A stretch of 64,000 bases of DNA from Phlyctochytrium arcticum (Eukaryota > Chytridiomycota > Chytridiomycetes > Chytridiales > Chytridiaceae), in contig JAHLKI010000037.1 of assembly GCA_025602905.1 (NCBI GenBank), positions 62,001-126,000 of the forward strand, read 5' to 3'. Shown here one piece after another: positions 60,672 to 64,000 of this stretch. Position 1 is the stretch's first letter, and each line of letters starts with the position of its first letter. The translations under genes and the position numbers were made by a program. The notes beneath the pieces are model-generated. The model ran no database searches. It saw only the letters and a program-made list of their open reading frames with translations, and was not told the DNA's origin.

Positions 60672-61444
60672 ACTGATTCTTTCTGATTTTCAATGTGCTT
60701 TTGAGAATCTGCGCTGCAGTGCTCCTTGCTGCTGACACTTTTGGCGCACGTGACCTCAAATCCGTCCCGAAAGTAATGTAAATTCTCCCAGGACGGACCT
60801 CCCAGATATGGTTAAATGAAGTATAGTCTTTACCCGAAGCTTTTTTTTCTTTCAAGTTTGTATATGAGATTTCTCCCGACTGGCCCGGGATTGCAGGAAC
60901 GATTTTTAACAAGTATTTGAAGATGATTTTGTATATGAAGTTCATATGGAAATGATATACAATTTTGTCTTTATCATGTAACATCTGATGTCTTGACCCC
61001 CACCTTTTCCACAAAGATGTCTCTAACTTTTTTCGCACATCGCCTCGGCGGCTGAAACATTGAATAGTTGCTGAATATACATATATAAGTCATCTGCCAA
61101 GCGGGTTGCTTCAACACGAAGGTGTTTACGAAGTTCTGGGGCAGGTAAGATCCCCAATAGATAGTATTGATGGGGCAAAGAATGAAATTGTGTTGATACA
61201 TGATGGTGAAACAGAAGAAGAGGGCTGAAAAGTGCTGAAATAAAGGGGACAGATTAAAGTATTTATAAAAGAGTGACAGATTGTGAATGTGAAAGGATGT
61301 AAGGGTAGAGAGAAAGAGATAATGCTTGAAGAATGACCGACCAAATGTGAGGTGGTTGAAGCAGAGGAGTGATGACTTTGAGATCTGGAAGTATCTTTTG
61401 TTCAGGAAATGTGGGAAAGGTAGTTTACAAAGGTAATTCTCACC
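60672..61444. other. SDE2 promoter and intergenic
   Basis: No gene seen; AT-rich sequence. Confidence 0.4.
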
Positions 61445-64000
61445 TCATTCTTCGTCATCGCCATCATCGTCTTCCAACTCGACTTCTCCAGATGTGCAAG
61501 CCAAATTGGTGACCCAACTTTTCCAATGCTTTACGCAAATCTCTTGCATGAGATGCTCACACGGATCTTGCTGGAAAGAATCGCAATGACAGGCGGGAAT
61601 GATTTTAGAAACTGGAGAGTCGACGGTTAGCCACTCTATCTTATCCGGCTTGACTTTTGAAGCGCTCGCGTTTGGCTTCGGCGTAATGTCGCCCAGCGGC
61701 TGGCGGTCTTCAAGGTTCGGGGCATTGGGAGTATTGTCGGCGACTGGTTGGCGGGGTTGGCGGTCTTCGGGCTGCTTGACAAAATCATAGGCACGGTATT
61801 CCTCCAGCTTCGTGATGGAACCAAGGTTTAAATCCGCACTCCAAAAAGGCAAAGGCAGAATTCTCTCTGAGATAAATGCCAAGACCCCAGGAGCCGGTTT
61901 TACGAAAGAAAAAGTTCCATTCTCTTTCCTCCGCTTAGGAGGACTAGCCTCCATGGCGTCGGTGAGACTGTGATCACTCATCAGCTGGTAACCCGGCACG
62001 AGCTTTTGCGAGGCCGAGTGTTGCTTCTCCTTACTGCCTTGAATTGAAAAGCTCCCGTCGACCGCCATGACTCACTCGAATATTTTGGTGACATACGTGG
62101 CCATGGTGGCGAGCTGTTCATTGTAATAGGTTGCGCGTCCACTTGCTGCGGTACCCCGCGATGCATCGCTGGCAGGAAAGGAGCCCATGAGATGCGAGTG
62201 GGCGATGCGCCTTTCCTTCTCCAGCTTGTTCTGCTTCGCTGCTTCCGCTAAAAACGCGGATGCCCCAATGTCGGATACAGCGGTAATGAACATCGTGTTT
62301 ACAACAGCGGAGTTTTCCGAATCATACGGTCTCAAGGCGGCACGAATAACGGAGTGGAAGACTTCCAGATCTTCCGAGCTTGCCCAGGGGAGGAAGCTGC
62401 GGAGGGCTCTCAAAACCTCCTCCTTTTTCATACCCTTGAAGTAATGAAGGTTGCCGAGAATGTATAGGATGATGTTGACATAATTCTTTTTCCCGTATCT
62501 GATAAAGAATGGGAGGAGACGCGTGCAAACATCACGGTATTTTCCCATATCACCAGATGCCATAACATTGCCGGCGTCAAGTGGCATAGGTAGGTCCTCG
62601 TCGAAAACGCGCAGCAATGCCTCTACAAAAGTTCGCTGCACATCTGTCATTTGGTCTTTGCGTGCTTCATACAGTGCCTTCATCTCTTGACGACATTCAT
62701 TCCAAGCCAAAAAAATCATCGAGAGAAGCATCACCCGCCTTTCCGGCCTCATTTTAACCACCGAGACAGTGAAATTTGGGAAAGCGGAACCCCAAATGGG
62801 CATAAAGAGCCCAAAGTTCCAAAGAATCAAAGCTATAGACGCTCGGTTAATAATTTGTCAGACCATAAGTCAGTTACCACAAACCTTGCTGTGCATTGAG
62901 GGCGATATGCATGCCGTCCGGCCATGCGAGCAACGCTGTCCGGAGACTCCGCCCTGGCTGCCCCCAAATGACCTTGAGGACATTGACCCACACGTAGTAG
63001 TCCCCTACTACCCACGTGCATCCGTTTGGGTATTCTCTGACAAAATCCATCATGAGTTGGACCAGAGTTTGGACATCCTGCCAGGTCTTCATCTTATTGG
63101 GGACGGCAGCGAAAATTTTGAAATCTTTCAATTGCGCCGCTTTTGTTGAAAGGTCGAATTGATAAAGTGTTCGAAATTTTCGGTCATCCAAAGACTCCAA
63201 AAAGTGGTCAACATAGTTGAGTGATGATGAGTATTGAGTGGATGAGGGCAACGAAGCCAGAACAAAGTCTTCAGCATCAGTTTTGGTGGGATCCGACATG
63301 ACACTGAAGTCAATGTAAGGCTGTTCTGGTCTTGGGAGTGGGGCAAGGGTTTCACCAAAGTTTTCAGAGACATTCGGTGGAGCCTTCTGATAGAATTTGA
63401 CAGCCAGGTTAGCCTGGGTGTATGCTTCTGAGAACTTGGAAGTGTTCGCTGATCCCGGGCTTCCTCGAACGCGAACGCGATTAAAATCGTCAAGTTTGAG
63501 AATGATCACTTCCGCACCGCTAGCGACTCTAGCCTCCAAGTCGACCTTGCTCTGATCCACGGTAACTATCATCTTTTTCCGCCAGTGCCTTGGTGCAAAT
63601 GACAGGTTCAGTGCAGACAACAGCTCCTTGTCTGTGTCAGTGAGAGATTCGCAGGTGGTGAGAACGTGCTGTTTGACATAATTAATTGAGGATGTATGGT
63701 CTAGCAAGCTAGCAGCCTGCATTGCGATCGCCACCATGATCACGCGCCTTCGTCTACCCAAATCTGTTTTCCATGAAGAGGCCTCAAACCCGAGAAAAGT
63801 CGCCATCTTGGTTGCCAGTTGGTCACAGTTCGAGTCGAGATGGTCGATAAACTCCTCCAGACTGGCTGCAAACGGCATTGGAGAGGTGAAAGGGTTTTCG
63901 CGTAATAACTTTGTGGATTCTTTGATGTTGATGGGTTTGGGTTTGGGTTTGGGGGTGGGAGTTGGGAGTGTTGCGACAATGGTAATGGGAGGAGTATCAG
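61445..64000 (-). CDS. large hypothetical protein, 5' end outside the window
   Basis: Exons seen: >64000-62885, 62832-62076 and 62033-61445; the reading frame stays open to position 64000, so the N-terminus lies beyond the window. The second intron is 42 nt (GTGAGT...GGCAG). About 820 residues are visible. Blocks include YPNGCTWVVGDYYVWVNVLK, LLAWPDGMHIALNAQQALI, WNFGLFMPIWGSAFPNFTVS and ERRVMLLSMIFLAWNE. The order of a GD motif, an HxxxN motif and a polar helical region recalls a multi-copy fungal family (DUF6589-like), but I am unsure. The C-terminus is a Cys/His-rich module (ACHCDSFQQDPCEHLMQEIC), possibly SWIM-like zinc binding, with an acidic tail. A transposon-derived origin is possible. 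Confidence 0.6.

Overview
The window reads as nuclear DNA of a zoosporic, early-diverging fungus, probably chytrid-like. Genes are compact, carry several short GT-AG introns (mostly 42-100 nt) and lie on both strands. Two genes belong to the cilium or basal body: MKS1 (transition zone) and a rotatin-like ARM protein. Integrator subunit INTS9 is also present; it is generally absent from Dikarya. Fungal traits are homoisocitrate dehydrogenase (alpha-aminoadipate lysine pathway), RIT1, OCA1 and SDE2. The species cannot be fixed from the sequence. Most exon boundaries were worked out by hand from reading frame, splice consensus and family resemblance; no search was run.

Layout. 0.7-4.3 kb: a small secreted protein and a two-TM sensor-like receptor without a catalytic domain. 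4.9-13.1 kb: two inverted copies of a repeat of about 1.0-1.4 kb flank elongin B, MKS1 and INTS9. 13.3-19 kb: a P450, RIT1, and a multipass TRIC-like membrane protein diverging from RIT1. 19.4-21 kb: a degenerate gene with stops and homopolymer frameshifts. 22-25 kb: LYS12 convergent with a KAPA synthase ending in a peroxisomal SKL signal. 26-36 kb: a hypothetical gene, a BAR-PH-ArfGAP-ankyrin protein, OCA1, a small TM protein, a zinc-finger protein and an F-box protein. 36-46 kb: RRS1 divergent from RPA-interacting protein, a tail-anchored acyl-CoA-binding protein, mitochondrial Ohr, and a large M16 peptidase. 47-52.4 kb: an RS-rich gene with an apparent 30-nt intron, then an unresolved stretch with a run of 26 C. 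52.4-60.7 kb: rotatin-like and SDE2. 61.4-64 kb: a gene that runs off the window edge.

The genes are mostly housekeeping and do not form one operon-like system. Loose themes are Pol II transcription (elongin B, INTS9), flagellar assembly (MKS1, rotatin), ribosome or RNA biology (RRS1, RIT1, SDE2) and peroxisome-linked metabolism (KAPA synthase with PTS1, ACBD5-like protein). The least ordinary features are the inverted repeat pair whose same end abuts two promoters, the catalytic-domain-less receptor, the P450 heme-motif substitution and the possible 30-nt intron.
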